Made by a program: the position numbers and the translations under genes. 64,000 nucleotides of DNA from Paludibaculum fermentans_A (GTDB lineage Bacteria > Acidobacteriota > Terriglobia > Bryobacterales > Bryobacteraceae): the NCBI RefSeq assembly GCF_051172195.1, contig NZ_JBPJAQ010000001.1:4464001-4528000 (forward strand). Reading direction: 5' to 3'. Below, in pieces: positions 8,301 to 17,808 of the stretch. The notes below the pieces were generated by a model that did not search any database, had not been told where the DNA came from, and worked only from the letters and a program-made list of their open reading frames with translations. Positions within the stretch are counted from its first letter, which is position 1, and every line of letters starts with the position of its first letter.

Positions 8301-11132
8301 TCACGGTTTCGTGAACGCTGGATCCTGCTCGGCGCCGGGACGCGGCTTCCATTCCAGCGTGTAGTACGCCCCGCGATCGCGATTCCAAGGATCGAAGGCG
8401 TTTACCACACTGCCGAGCTCCGGAGTGAGTTCCGGTACCGTGCGTAGCAGGACGCGCTTGAACGGCGACACCGGTTGCTTGTGCCCATTCGGCTCGCCTT
8501 TTTCCATTACTTCGCCACCCGGTCCGTTGTCATTCACCCAATCGACACCCAGCGTTGTGTAAAACTCGGGCCGGAACCCGGAGGTAAAGAAGCGGTCGCT
8601 GAAGAGCCGGCGCGAAGCGTTCAGGATGAACACGACGAACTGTGTTTCGGAGATAGCGTAGCCGTGCGGGCGGGTGTACTCCGCCAGCCAGCCCACCACT
8701 GTGTCCACATCCTCGATGTTGTCCACCGTGCTGCCGGTCGGTTTGCCCAGGCAGTCGTTGATCGGCGTACCGTCGTCGTTCTTCTGGGCATCGGTGATCA
8801 CCTTCGAGGCATCGCAGACGTGCTGGCCGTAGACCTCCCGCAGCAGCGCGGTCATCTTGAGCTGCTCCGCCTTTTCCGGCGAATCGGCCGGCAGGTGCGG
8901 ATCAGCGAAGTCGTCGAAACTGGTGAGCTGCCGCAGGCCATACTGGCGGCGGAATTCGTTGAAGCGCGGTACGCCGTGCTCGCGGTCGCGGATGAGGTCG
9001 AGCGCGGCCAGGTCCAGTTTCTTGGTCGGGCTGTCCAGGCGGCTCAACGTGATGTTCTGCAGGAATTGCGGGTGGTTCTGGAGCGTCAGCAAGCCTAGCC
9101 GCTGGCGGCCCAGGCTCAGCCCCCAGTTGGCGGCGCCCCTGTCGTCCATCATCGGCGTGGCTTTGGCTTCGAACGTCTCGATGATCGGGATCTTGCCGGC
9201 GATCTTGTTGGGGTCCTTGTCCAACTCGCGGTACTCGATCAGGTCCGGCAGCAGCGGATGCAGGCGGTAAACGGTGACGAACTCCTCCGGGAAATTGAAC
9301 GGGGATCCAAAGTGGTTCACTCCTCCGTTCAGATACTCCGGCTTCGTGATGTCGTAGCCCCGGGCCTTGCTGCCGAGCCCGAAAATGCCGGGGCCGCTGG
9401 CAAAGACCGAATACCAGGAAGTGGCCTTCTTGACGTTCTCTGACTTGCCGAAGTTCTTCGTCACGATCTCGTTGAGCACCTTGGAGACGTCGCCGCCGCC
9501 GCTGCCCAGCAGGCCGCTCCAGTTGGCGTTCATCGCGGCGTAGAGCGGCTCGTCGTAGAGCAGTTGGGGCGTCCACTCGGTGGTATGGATCTTGGCGATT
9601 TCCGCCGACACCACCAGCCGCGCGCATTCGAACAGCTCATCCGGAGTGACGTCTTTGTAAGCAATCTTCTTTTTCGGATCGGCCGGATTGCGCAAGCCGG
9701 AATCGTCGTTGGGCTTCTTCGCCGCCAGCTTGCGGAACTCGTCGACAAAGGCATTGTGCTCGCGCGTGAAGACGGTGTGGAGGAAGCTGAGGCCGATGGT
9801 CCAGTTGTCGGGGAAAGCGGCTGCCTCCTGGCCGGTCCACTGCGGGCTGATCGGATCGTTGGCATCGAATACCGGCAGGTAGCCGGGCTTGCCGCCGGCG
9901 TTCACCAGCAGGAGCTTGGCGCGGTCGGCCGGGTCGCGCTTGACGCGCTTCTGTGAGCGTTCGTCATAACCGTAGATCTGCGATGCATCCCACCAGGCCG
10001 TGTTGTTGTTCGCCATCACCTTCGGCGCGCGGGTCATGTACTCGCGGCCGCCGCTGGTGAACTTCTCCGGAGCGGTGTCGTTGGCCACGAACCCCTTGTC
10101 CACACGATCGTCCGGACGGCAGCCCAGGCGGCGCGCATCTTCCTCGGTGAGCGGTGTTTCAATACCGTTTACCTTCTGTGACTCGCAGCCGACCTTCATG
10201 TACTCGCTCGCGTTGTGGCCCTCTTCCATGTGCGAGAACCAGTCGTGCGTCATGAACTGGATCCAATACGCGGCCAGGACATTGAAGAACGGCGCCTTCT
10301 TGTAATCACAATTGGCGTCCACCGGCATCCCGGGCATGCCCATGCCCTCTCGGCAGGCGTCCGGATTGGGCTGGGGCCGCGTGAAGAGCTTGCGGCTGAT
10401 CACCTGTGGATCCGGTTTCAACAGGCCGAGGCGGTCGCCGTGGCGGTTCCGTGCCAGTTGGTCGGAGCCGAGGTCCGGAAAGGTCGCCTCGAATTCCACA
10501 TTGCGGGCAAAGAGCTGGCCCGATGAGCCCATGGCCGGGTTCACGACGTCGTTGCAGATCCCGGTCAGGGTACGCCCCCGGATCAGGTCGCCCTTGCAGA
10601 CCTGCTGGCCCTCGCCGCCGACGGCCGCAAAGAAGGGGTTGGCGGCAGGCAGGCGCATGGCATCCCAGCGCTTCAGCGCGGGTCCGCCGACTCCATCGCG
10701 ACCCAGAACGTATTCCTTATAGGTTCCGCTGTTCTCGAAGAGGTTGAACTTGATCAGTTCGATGCGCTGGAACTCCAGGTCGAGCAGCGCGCCGCGCACA
10801 CCGCGCTTGGAGGGGGCGTCCTTGAAGATCAGCCCGGGCAGCTTGGTGGACATGTCACCGGTTCCCCAGTAGTTCGACCAGTCCACCCAGGGCGTATTCC
10901 GGAATTGCAGGGCCTTCTGGCCGCCCCGGCAAAGCGCCGTCTCCTCCCGGACTTTGCCGAGAAAGCGGACATCGCGGACGTCAGCCACCTTCCGCATGCC
11001 GGAAAGCACCACCTGCGCGCAGGCTTTCAGGGCTTCTTTCTCTTCCTTCTTTTCCTTCTCCGAAGCAGCCTGAACGGGCGCCCTCAGGCAGAGCAGGCCC
11101 AGGCAGGTGAAGATGCAAGGCAATCGTTTCAT
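8301..11132 (-). CDS. Animal haem peroxidase family protein, secreted
   Basis: A 943-residue exported protein of the animal-type (myeloperoxidase/cyclooxygenase-like) haem peroxidase superfamily, which uses peroxides to oxidise halides or organic substrates. The region IQFMTHDWFSH, with its histidine near residue 296, matches the distal-haem signature, and LHTVFTREHNAF further on matches the stretch before the proximal histidine. The ATG at 11132 is chosen because a signal peptide (MKRLPCIFTCLGLLCLRAPVQA) starts there. The frame is open 27 codons further upstream, but those codons are Gln/Lys-rich and unlikely to be translated. A very charged Lys/Glu run follows the signal peptide. It stands alone, with no obvious partner gene. 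Confidence 0.85.
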   Translation of the reverse strand: MKRLPCIFTCLGLLCLRAPVQAASEKEKKEEKEALKACAQVVLSGMRKVADVRDVRFLGKVREETALCRGGQKALQFRNTPWVDWSNYWGTGDMSTKLPGLIFKDAPSKRGVRGALLDLEFQRIELIKFNLFENSGTYKEYVLGRDGVGGPALKRWDAMRLPAANPFFAAVGGEGQQVCKGDLIRGRTLTGICNDVVNPAMGSSGQLFARNVEFEATFPDLGSDQLARNRHGDRLGLLKPDPQVISRKLFTRPQPNPDACREGMGMPGMPVDANCDYKKAPFFNVLAAYWIQFMTHDWFSHMEEGHNASEYMKVGCESQKVNGIETPLTEEDARRLGCRPDDRVDKGFVANDTAPEKFTSGGREYMTRAPKVMANNNTAWWDASQIYGYDERSQKRVKRDPADRAKLLLVNAGGKPGYLPVFDANDPISPQWTGQEAAAFPDNWTIGLSFLHTVFTREHNAFVDEFRKLAAKKPNDDSGLRNPADPKKKIAYKDVTPDELFECARLVVSAEIAKIHTTEWTPQLLYDEPLYAAMNANWSGLLGSGGGDVSKVLNEIVTKNFGKSENVKKATSWYSVFASGPGIFGLGSKARGYDITKPEYLNGGVNHFGSPFNFPEEFVTVYRLHPLLPDLIEYRELDKDPNKIAGKIPIIETFEAKATPMMDDRGAANWGLSLGRQRLGLLTLQNHPQFLQNITLSRLDSPTKKLDLAALDLIRDREHGVPRFNEFRRQYGLRQLTSFDDFADPHLPADSPEKAEQLKMTALLREVYGQHVCDASKVITDAQKNDDGTPINDCLGKPTGSTVDNIEDVDTVVGWLAEYTRPHGYAISETQFVVFILNASRRLFSDRFFTSGFRPEFYTTLGVDWVNDNGPGGEVMEKGEPNGHKQPVSPFKRVLLRTVPELTPELGSVVNAFDPWNRDRGAYYTLEWKPRPGAEQDPAFTKP

Positions 11133-11346
11133 GGATTTGTCTTTCTGTTGTTGTCGATCCAGTATCGAGTAGATGAGATTATGCTGCCTCAATCTTTTGT
11201 TTTCAAGCTGCAATTCGACCCCGCGGCCAGACCCTCTGCCCTCGGCCCACTCGTGCGAAAATGAGGAGCTTCATGCGAACATCACAGGCTCCAGCAGGAT
11301 CCGGCGCCACGCTGCTCCTTAAGGAATCGGAAAGCGATTCCCGGCG

Positions 11347-12282
11347 GTGATCCGGCTTTCCGTCGTCGTGGCGGTGGTGGGGGATGACTTTACGCTCAAC
11401 CGCTGTCTGTCCGCGCTCGTCCCACAGACCCTCGGCAAGCCCGTCGAGGTTATTCTGCCCTTCGACGATTCGATGCAGGATATGGACGGGATACGGGCGC
11501 GCTTTCCGGAAGTCCGCTTCCTCGACCTGGGACGCGCCTACACGCAATCGCCAGCCGGCACGGTCACGGCGAAGCACGAGCTGTTCGACCGGCGGGCCTC
11601 ACAGGGCCTGAAGGCCGCGCGGGGTGAAGTCATTTCCCTTGTTCAGGATTGGGGCGCTCCGGCGCCCGACTGGTGCGACCAGGTGCTGGCGGCGCATCAG
11701 TTGCCCCACGCCGCAATTGGCGGGGCCGTCGAAAACCGGCACAACAGCATCTTCAACTGGGCGGTCTACTTCCTGGATTTCGGGCGTTACCAGCTGCCGC
11801 TGCCCGAGGGACCGTCGGACTACCTCACCGACGTCAATATCGGGTACAAGCGCGCCGCCCTGGAAGAGGTAGCCCACCTTTGGGCCGACCGCTATAACGA
11901 AGTGACGGTGAATTGGGAACTTCTACGGCGGGGCCATACGCTTTGGCAGTGTCCGCGCATCGTGGTCTACCAGGACCGCGGAGCGATCAAACTGAAGGCG
12001 ATGCTGGTGGAGCGCTTCGCCTGGGGCCGGATCTTCGGAGCGGCTCGCGCACGGTGGGTATCTGCCCCAATGCGCTGGGTTTACATCCTGGCCGTCCCCT
12101 TGATCCCCCTCCTCCTGGTTGCGCGGCCCGGACTCCGTGCCCTGCGAGTCGGACAGGGCTTCTATGCCTGGCTGCGCTGTGTGCCGGTCATGCTCCTGTT
12201 TGCTACCCCTTGGAGCCTCGGCGAGGCCTGGGGTTTGCTGACCCGCCAGTCACACCCCCACGACGCCGGGATGGAGTCGTGA
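11347..12282 (+). CDS. Glycosyltransferase family 2-like protein
   Basis: A 311-residue GT-A-fold glycosyltransferase that probably transfers a sugar from a nucleotide-sugar donor at the inner face of the membrane. It starts with the family's opening strand (MIRLSVVVAVVGDD) followed by LNRCLSALVPQ. A GLKAARGEVISLVQDWGAP stretch sits where the nucleotide-binding acidic residues are expected, though the classical DxD is not clear. Two hydrophobic segments at the C-terminus (about residues 235-260 and 280-295) would anchor it. The start is GTG at 11347. It is the first gene of a six-gene glycan operon and overlaps the next gene by GTGA. Confidence 0.8.
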   Translation: MIRLSVVVAVVGDDFTLNRCLSALVPQTLGKPVEVILPFDDSMQDMDGIRARFPEVRFLDLGRAYTQSPAGTVTAKHELFDRRASQGLKAARGEVISLVQDWGAPAPDWCDQVLAAHQLPHAAIGGAVENRHNSIFNWAVYFLDFGRYQLPLPEGPSDYLTDVNIGYKRAALEEVAHLWADRYNEVTVNWELLRRGHTLWQCPRIVVYQDRGAIKLKAMLVERFAWGRIFGAARARWVSAPMRWVYILAVPLIPLLLVARPGLRALRVGQGFYAWLRCVPVMLLFATPWSLGEAWGLLTRQSHPHDAGMES

Positions 12283-13877
12283 ATCGCCGTGGCCTCACGA
12301 TCGGGTTAGTCCTGCTGTTGGCGGCGGTAGTCACTCCGTCCTCCTCACTGGAGGCTTGGTTCGGCCGCGCCCCGGGCTCGCTCACCTCCGGGCCGGCTAT
12401 CTTCAAGATCCTGCTTGGCTTTCATGCCGCCCTGTTGATTCTGTGGAGCAAGCGCAGGCCCCTGCTGCAGCAGCGTACAGTTGTAGGGCAGCCAGTACCG
12501 TGGCTGCCGCTGGCCGCGCTCACCGTGCTGGCCTTGGTCTTGCGGCTCATCCATCTGAATTCCTGCCTGTGGATGGACGAGATCTTCGCGGTAATGGACA
12601 ACATCAGCCCGCCGTTGAATGTGATCCTGACGAGCTTCGCCTCGCAAAACCAACACATGTTGTTTTCCGTCCTGGCCAGGATTTGCGTGGTGGTCTTTGG
12701 GCTGAATGAGTGGGCGGTGCGGCTGCCGGCGGTGTTCTTTGGCGTGGCCAGCCTGTGGGCGCTCTTCCTGCTGGGCCGGCGGGTCACCGGCGATCGCGAG
12801 GCACTGCTGGCAACTGCTTTGCTCACAGTGAGTTATCACCACATCTGGTTCTCGCAGAATGCGCGCGGCTACTCCGGCCTGCTCTTCTTTACCCTGGCCG
12901 GCACCTGGCTGTGGCTGGAGGCGGAACGGCGCGGCAGCCTGCGGTTCTGGCTGCTCTACAGCCTTTGCGGAGCGCTGGGACTTTGGACTCATCTCACCAT
13001 GGCCTTCGTGCTGGCCAGCCACGCGCTGATCTCATTGGCTCAGCTCGGCCTGCGCCGTGGGTGGCGCCAGGAAGGCTGGTGGATCCCCTTTGCTTCCATG
13101 TTCTTAGCCGGGACCCTCGCGCTGCAGTTGCACGCCCTGGCGTTGCCTGAGTTCCTGCGCACCGGACTTGGCGAAGTGTCGCTGCCCTCGGAGTGGACAG
13201 ATCCGCTGTGGGTGGTGCGGGAAGCCTTGCGCAGTCTGAAATTGGGCTTTTCCTCGGTGGCCGTACTCATTGTGGGCGGAGTTGTCATGGCGCTGGGCTG
13301 GTTGGACATCCACCGCCGGAATGCCGCGGCCGCCTGGTCGTTCGTGCTGCCCGGGGTGATCAGCGGGGGACTAATGCTCGCCATGGGCCACAACCTCTGG
13401 CCCCGGTTCTTCTTCTTCTGCATGGGCTTCGCGCTGCTCATCGCGATGCACGGCGCCCTGAAGTCAGTTGAGTTGGTGCGCCTGCCTCCGAAGGCGGGAC
13501 TAGCCGTCGCAGGGCTCATCATCCTGGCTTCGGCCCTGACAGTGCCGCGCGTCTATCGCTATCCGAAACAGGACTTTACGGGGGCCCGCGACTATGTCGA
13601 GCAGTTCCATCAGCCAGTGGCGGCTGTCGGTTTGGCGGCCAATGCCTATGCCTGGTACGCGCCGCAGTGGCAGCGGCCGGTGAACGACCGGCAATTCCTG
13701 GATTTATACCAGGGGCAACAGGCGGAGTGGCTGGTTTATACATTGCCGGTCCATCTGAAGGCCTGGGATCCGCAGACCTGGCAGATTGTGAACCGGGACT
13801 ACCGCATAGTCCGGGAATTCCCCGGTACGTTGGGGGACGGCACGGTGTATGTCTGCCGCCGCGGAGTCCAGCCGTGA
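12279..13877 (+). CDS. GT39/PMT-like polytopic glycosyltransferase
   Basis: A 532-residue integral membrane protein with about 10-12 hydrophobic helices. Near residue 95 it carries LNSCLWMDEIF, the acidic first-loop motif of GT-C enzymes (ArnT, PMT and relatives) that take a sugar from a polyprenyl-phosphate donor and act on the outer side of the inner membrane. Start GTG at 12279 overlaps the preceding stop; the open frame extends upstream only as an out-of-frame reading of the GT2 gene. The C-terminal 90 residues are soluble and probably periplasmic. Within this operon it would add a lipid-linked sugar to the growing or finished glycan. Acceptor unknown. Confidence 0.8.
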   Translation: MNRRGLTIGLVLLLAAVVTPSSSLEAWFGRAPGSLTSGPAIFKILLGFHAALLILWSKRRPLLQQRTVVGQPVPWLPLAALTVLALVLRLIHLNSCLWMDEIFAVMDNISPPLNVILTSFASQNQHMLFSVLARICVVVFGLNEWAVRLPAVFFGVASLWALFLLGRRVTGDREALLATALLTVSYHHIWFSQNARGYSGLLFFTLAGTWLWLEAERRGSLRFWLLYSLCGALGLWTHLTMAFVLASHALISLAQLGLRRGWRQEGWWIPFASMFLAGTLALQLHALALPEFLRTGLGEVSLPSEWTDPLWVVREALRSLKLGFSSVAVLIVGGVVMALGWLDIHRRNAAAAWSFVLPGVISGGLMLAMGHNLWPRFFFFCMGFALLIAMHGALKSVELVRLPPKAGLAVAGLIILASALTVPRVYRYPKQDFTGARDYVEQFHQPVAAVGLAANAYAWYAPQWQRPVNDRQFLDLYQGQQAEWLVYTLPVHLKAWDPQTWQIVNRDYRIVREFPGTLGDGTVYVCRRGVQP

Positions 13878-15043
13878 GGATCGCAGTGGAGGCGGCGTGC
13901 TGGCAGAATGGCCGCGGTTATGGCCGCCATTTGCGGTCACTTTTGCGGGCGTTGGTGCAGGAAGACCGCACCAATCAGTACACTCTCTGCTTCGATTACC
14001 AACCGGAGCCTGGCACCGTGCCCGACGGCTGCGAAGTACGGGTAGCGGGCGCCAAAGTACCGGCGGCCATTGCGGCCTCCGCCGCGGGCCGGCGATCGCT
14101 AGGCGACATGTGTCGTTTAAGCCGTTTGCTGTCTGATCCGCAGTACGACCTGATCCTGTTTCCAACGGTTTACAGCTTTGTGCCGGTGACGGGCCGGGCG
14201 ACCCGCCTGGTCATGATCCACGACGTCATCGCCGAAACGTACCCGGAACTCACGGTGCCATCGCCGACAGCCCGGCTGTTCTGGAATCTGAAAGTGGCCT
14301 GGGCGCGGCGCCAGGCGGACGCCATTGTGACGGTCTCCGAGTACTCGAAACGCGGCATTCTGGAGCGGTTTCACCTGCCGGCGGACCGTGTCTTCCTGGC
14401 CGGAGAAGCCGGCGATGCGGTGTTCCACCGGTTGGACCGGCCGGAACTCACATCGCTCCTGTCTGGCCTGGGGCTGACGAAGGACCAGCGGTTTGTGGTC
14501 TATGTCGGCGGGTTCAGCCCACACAAGAACCTGGATGCCTTAGTACGGGCCTTTGCGTGTATTCAGGATGAGAGCGTAAGGCTGGTGCTGGTAGGCGACT
14601 ACCAGCGCGAGGTGTTCCACAGCTACTACTCCACCGTGCGCGCCCTTGTTGATTCCAAAGGGCTGGCTGGCCGCGTGACTTTCGCCGGATTCGTTCCGGA
14701 CGAGGATCTGGCGGTGTTGTTGAATCTGGCGGAGGTTCTCGTGCTGCCCTCGTTGATGGAAGGCTTTGGACTGCCCGCGGTCGAGGCGGCCGCCTGCGGC
14801 TGTCCGGTGATCGCGACAACGGCCAGCCCATTGCCCGACCTCCTGCCTGGCGCGGGCTTATTCGTCGAACCAAACGAAGCCGAACTGAGGCGGGCGCTTG
14901 CCATGGTGCTCGGATCCACTGAATTGCGGCAAAGCATGAGCTCCGCCGGGATTGCTGCGGCTGGCCGCCTCACCTGGGCTGCCGCCGCCCGCCAGATGCT
15001 CGAGATCTTCGAAACCGTTCAATCCCGGAAGAACCGGGTCTGA
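13874..15043 (+). CDS. Glycosyltransferase family 4 protein
   Basis: A 389-residue GT-B-fold glycosyltransferase. Seen directly: VSEYSKRGIL, the C-terminal-domain entry VYVGGFSPHKNLDALVRAF, and the EGFGLPAVE motif (E-x7-E type) that contacts the nucleotide-sugar donor, followed by AAACGCPVI. These are the standard GT4 hallmarks, shared by mannosyl- and other retaining transferases. GTG at 13874 overlaps the upstream stop (GTGA). The N-terminus, VRIAVEAACWQNGRGYGRHL, has the Gly-rich acceptor-domain start. It probably extends a lipid-linked oligosaccharide in the cytoplasm before flipping by the Wzx-like protein downstream. Confidence 0.87.
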   Translation: MRIAVEAACWQNGRGYGRHLRSLLRALVQEDRTNQYTLCFDYQPEPGTVPDGCEVRVAGAKVPAAIAASAAGRRSLGDMCRLSRLLSDPQYDLILFPTVYSFVPVTGRATRLVMIHDVIAETYPELTVPSPTARLFWNLKVAWARRQADAIVTVSEYSKRGILERFHLPADRVFLAGEAGDAVFHRLDRPELTSLLSGLGLTKDQRFVVYVGGFSPHKNLDALVRAFACIQDESVRLVLVGDYQREVFHSYYSTVRALVDSKGLAGRVTFAGFVPDEDLAVLLNLAEVLVLPSLMEGFGLPAVEAAACGCPVIATTASPLPDLLPGAGLFVEPNEAELRRALAMVLGSTELRQSMSSAGIAAAGRLTWAAAARQMLEIFETVQSRKNRV

Positions 15044-15220
15044 TTCGCGGGTCCCAGACTATAATGAGTGTTGCCCGGGTTTTGTCTGGCGTGAATCGGA
15101 CACGCCCTCTTGCCCGCCTGCGGGCTGCGCCGGAAGTTTGGAGGAGGAGTTGGTCGCCATCGCACAGAGCGCCGCGTGTATTGACGGCCGCCGGACCCCG
15201 CGAGCCGGGGGTGCCCGGCC

Positions 15221-16369
15221 GTGAATCTGCTTTCCCGTCTCCACCGGCATACGCGCATCACGCTCCAGAACTACAGCCGTAGGCCGAGCCCTCCGTTCCT
15301 GATCCTCTTCATCAACTCCATCTGCAACCAGAAGTGCGAGCACTGCTTCTACTGGCGCAACCTGAACCGCAAGGATGACCTGACCCGCGACGAGATGTTC
15401 GCCCTGTCCCGGTCCCTGGGCCGAGTGGAGAATCTGAACCTCTCCGGTGGCGAACCGTTTCTGCGGGCGGAATTCGGCGAAATCTGCCGGCAGTTCATCC
15501 AACACAACGGGGTGCGGCAGATTTACGTGCCCACCAACGGCTACTTCACCGCGCGGACGGTGGAGCAGGTGAAGGAAACGCTGAAAGAACCTTCACTCGA
15601 CCTGTTTGTGGCCGAACTCTCGCTGGACGGCATGGCCGAGTTCCACGACAAGTTCCGGGGCTCTCCGCACGCCTTCGAGAAGGCGATGCAGACCTACGAC
15701 GCACTGGCCGAGATGCAGAAGTCGGACTCGCGCCTGCGCATCCACGCCATCTCCACGGCGACAGGTACGAATGTCGACGAAATCCGCCGATTGACCACGT
15801 ATCTCTACGAGCGCTGCCCGAAGATGGACCACCACAACCTGGCCATGATTCGAGGCGACCGCAAGAACCCGGCGCTACAGGGGCCGGAGCTGGTGGAGTA
15901 TCAGAAGCTCTACGAGTATGTCCGGGAACTGTGGAAGCCGCGCGAGACCGGGCGCTATGGTGCCATTGTCGAACCGATGCTGCAGCATGCCAAGGTGCGC
16001 ACGGCCGAAGCGGCGAACCAGGTGATCCCCTGCCGGGCCGGCACGCTGACGGCGGTGGTCTATTCGAACGGGGACGTGAGCGTTTGCGAGACGCACGCTC
16101 CGTTGGGCAACCTGCGCGACAAGAGCTTTCCCGAGATCTGGCATTCGCCCGAGGCCGAACAGTTGCGAGCCTCCATTGCGCGCAAGGACTGCTACTGCAC
16201 GAACGAAGTGTTCCTCTGGCCGAGCATCGTCTACCAGCCATGGCACCTGCTGAGCACCATGCTGGGCGTGGCTCGCAAGGGTCAGCCGAAGCCGGCCGCC
16301 GCCGTGGCGCGTCCTGCCGCCGGTCCGGCCCTCGTCCAGATTGAAGTTCCGGAGCACAAGACCGAATGA
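15221..16369 (+). CDS. Radical SAM protein with SPASM-like C-terminus
   Basis: A 382-residue radical SAM enzyme. Cys35, Cys39 and Cys42 form the CxxxCxxC cluster site (CNQKCEHC), followed by the NLSGGEPF SAM-binding turn. A second set of cysteines near the C-terminus (IPCRAGT, VSVCETH, DCYCTNE) resembles a SPASM/twitch auxiliary cluster, with the usual GNLRDKSFPEIW stretch. Start GTG at 15221, 177 bp after the GT4 gene; the gap may hold an internal promoter. Its stop overlaps the flippase start (ATGA). Its place among glycosyltransferases suggests modification of a sugar, lipid carrier or attached peptide. The substrate is unknown, and a peptide-modifying role is possible although no small precursor gene is evident. 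Confidence 0.85.
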   Translation: MNLLSRLHRHTRITLQNYSRRPSPPFLILFINSICNQKCEHCFYWRNLNRKDDLTRDEMFALSRSLGRVENLNLSGGEPFLRAEFGEICRQFIQHNGVRQIYVPTNGYFTARTVEQVKETLKEPSLDLFVAELSLDGMAEFHDKFRGSPHAFEKAMQTYDALAEMQKSDSRLRIHAISTATGTNVDEIRRLTTYLYERCPKMDHHNLAMIRGDRKNPALQGPELVEYQKLYEYVRELWKPRETGRYGAIVEPMLQHAKVRTAEAANQVIPCRAGTLTAVVYSNGDVSVCETHAPLGNLRDKSFPEIWHSPEAEQLRASIARKDCYCTNEVFLWPSIVYQPWHLLSTMLGVARKGQPKPAAAVARPAAGPALVQIEVPEHKTE

Positions 16370-17808
16370 GCGCGGCCACGCTCGTTCCGGCCCGGCGCCT
16401 GGCAGGCAATTTGCTTTCCCTCGGCGCCGGAGAAGTCGCGGCCAAACTCCTATCGATTCTCGCGTTCACCTACCTGGGCCGGACGCTGGGCCCGCAAGCC
16501 TACGGGCGGATGGAGTTCGCGATGGCGGCGCTGGTGTTCTTCCACCTGCCGGCGGACTTGGGCCTGGGGCTCTACGGCGCCCGTGAGATCGCCCGGAACC
16601 GGCACGAGGCGTCGAACCTGATGGCCAGCATCTCCGCCATCCGGCTGGGCCTGGCTGTCCTGAGCTATGCCGCGCTGCTGCTGTTTGCCCTGACATTGCG
16701 TGACGATCCCCAGACGCAGATCCTGCTGTGCACGATGGGCCTGAGCCTGTTCGCGGCGCCTGGACTGCTGCAGTGGGTCTTCCAGGGGTTGGACCAGATG
16801 AGCTGGGCGGCCTGGGCCGTCACCGTACGGCAAGGCACGTTCGCCGTGGTCGCCTTGCTGCTGGTGCGCTCGCGCGAGCAGTTGATCTGGGCCGCTATCG
16901 CGGAGTGCGCCGCTGCTGCGTGCACCGCCGTGTTCTGTATCTGGCTGGCCCGGCATAGCCTGGGGCTCCGGTTGAGCTTCCGTGGACTGGACATCAGCCA
17001 CCTGCGGCACCACCTGCGGACCGCGGCGCCCATCGGGTTCAGCGAATTCGCCTGGGCACTGCTATGGCATTTGCCCACGGTGATTCTCGGCTTCCTGACG
17101 ACAGGCGAGGCGCTGGGTTGGTATGGTGCTTCGCACCGCTGCCTGACGGCGATCCACTCCTTCGTCTATCTCTACTTCTTCAACCTGATCCCGTCCATGG
17201 CGCGCGCCGCCGTGCCCGGTGGTGGACTCTCGCAACTGCTGAGCCGGTCGCTGTCCGTGGCCGCCTGGTGCGGCTTGCTGGCTGGCCTGGGCGGAGCACT
17301 GCTGGCCGGCCAGTTTCTTTCGACCCTCTACGGACCGCGCTTTGCGGAAGGCGGGCGGCTGCTGTCGATCCTGGTCTGGGTGATTCCCGTGGCCCTGGTG
17401 AGCGGCCACTTCCGTTACGGCCTGGTGGCCTGCGGCCTGGAGAAGCAGTTGTTCCGCTCTACCGTGATTGCGGCAGCAGGTTCGATTGTCTTCTCGGTCG
17501 TATTGGGCTACTGGTTCGGGGCGGAAGGCGTGGCTGCCGCGCTCGTGCTCGCCAACGGGCTCCACCTGCTGGTGCCCTACCTTCTGTTCCGGCACAGACT
17601 AGCGGACGTGCCGGTCTGGCGGACCCTGCTCTGGCCGGTGTTGGCGGCGGGGTTGGCCTTCAGCGTTTATTGGATGGCCGTTGTTTCAGTCGGACCCTGG
17701 CCCGCGATCGCCCTGGCCCTGAGCCTGTTTGCCGCGGCCGGTCTGTGGGCGCAGCACCGGAATCTGGCGGAACTCTGGCATGGAGTGCGAGAGGCGGCTG
17801 CGCGATGA
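16366..17808 (+). CDS. Oligosaccharide flippase, Wzx/MATE-like
   Basis: A 480-residue polytopic protein with about 12-14 membrane helices, similar in layout to Wzx/RfbX O-unit flippases of the MOP superfamily. The N-terminus holds LLSLGAGEVAAKLLSILAF followed by GRTLGPQAYGRMEFA, the typical TM1-TM2 segment. It would move a polyprenyl-linked glycan across the inner membrane, which fits the glycosyltransferases on either side. It overlaps the radical SAM gene (ATGA at 16366) and also the next gene (ATGA at 17805), so the three are translationally coupled. Confidence 0.87.
   Translation: MSAATLVPARRLAGNLLSLGAGEVAAKLLSILAFTYLGRTLGPQAYGRMEFAMAALVFFHLPADLGLGLYGAREIARNRHEASNLMASISAIRLGLAVLSYAALLLFALTLRDDPQTQILLCTMGLSLFAAPGLLQWVFQGLDQMSWAAWAVTVRQGTFAVVALLLVRSREQLIWAAIAECAAAACTAVFCIWLARHSLGLRLSFRGLDISHLRHHLRTAAPIGFSEFAWALLWHLPTVILGFLTTGEALGWYGASHRCLTAIHSFVYLYFFNLIPSMARAAVPGGGLSQLLSRSLSVAAWCGLLAGLGGALLAGQFLSTLYGPRFAEGGRLLSILVWVIPVALVSGHFRYGLVACGLEKQLFRSTVIAAAGSIVFSVVLGYWFGAEGVAAALVLANGLHLLVPYLLFRHRLADVPVWRTLLWPVLAAGLAFSVYWMAVVSVGPWPAIALALSLFAAAGLWAQHRNLAELWHGVREAAAR

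Noticed and set aside
15044..15220. Small peptide gene upstream of the radical SAM enzyme (possible precursor)
   Set aside because: Open frames here are short, Arg/Pro-rich and lack a ribosome-binding site; no leader-core pattern.
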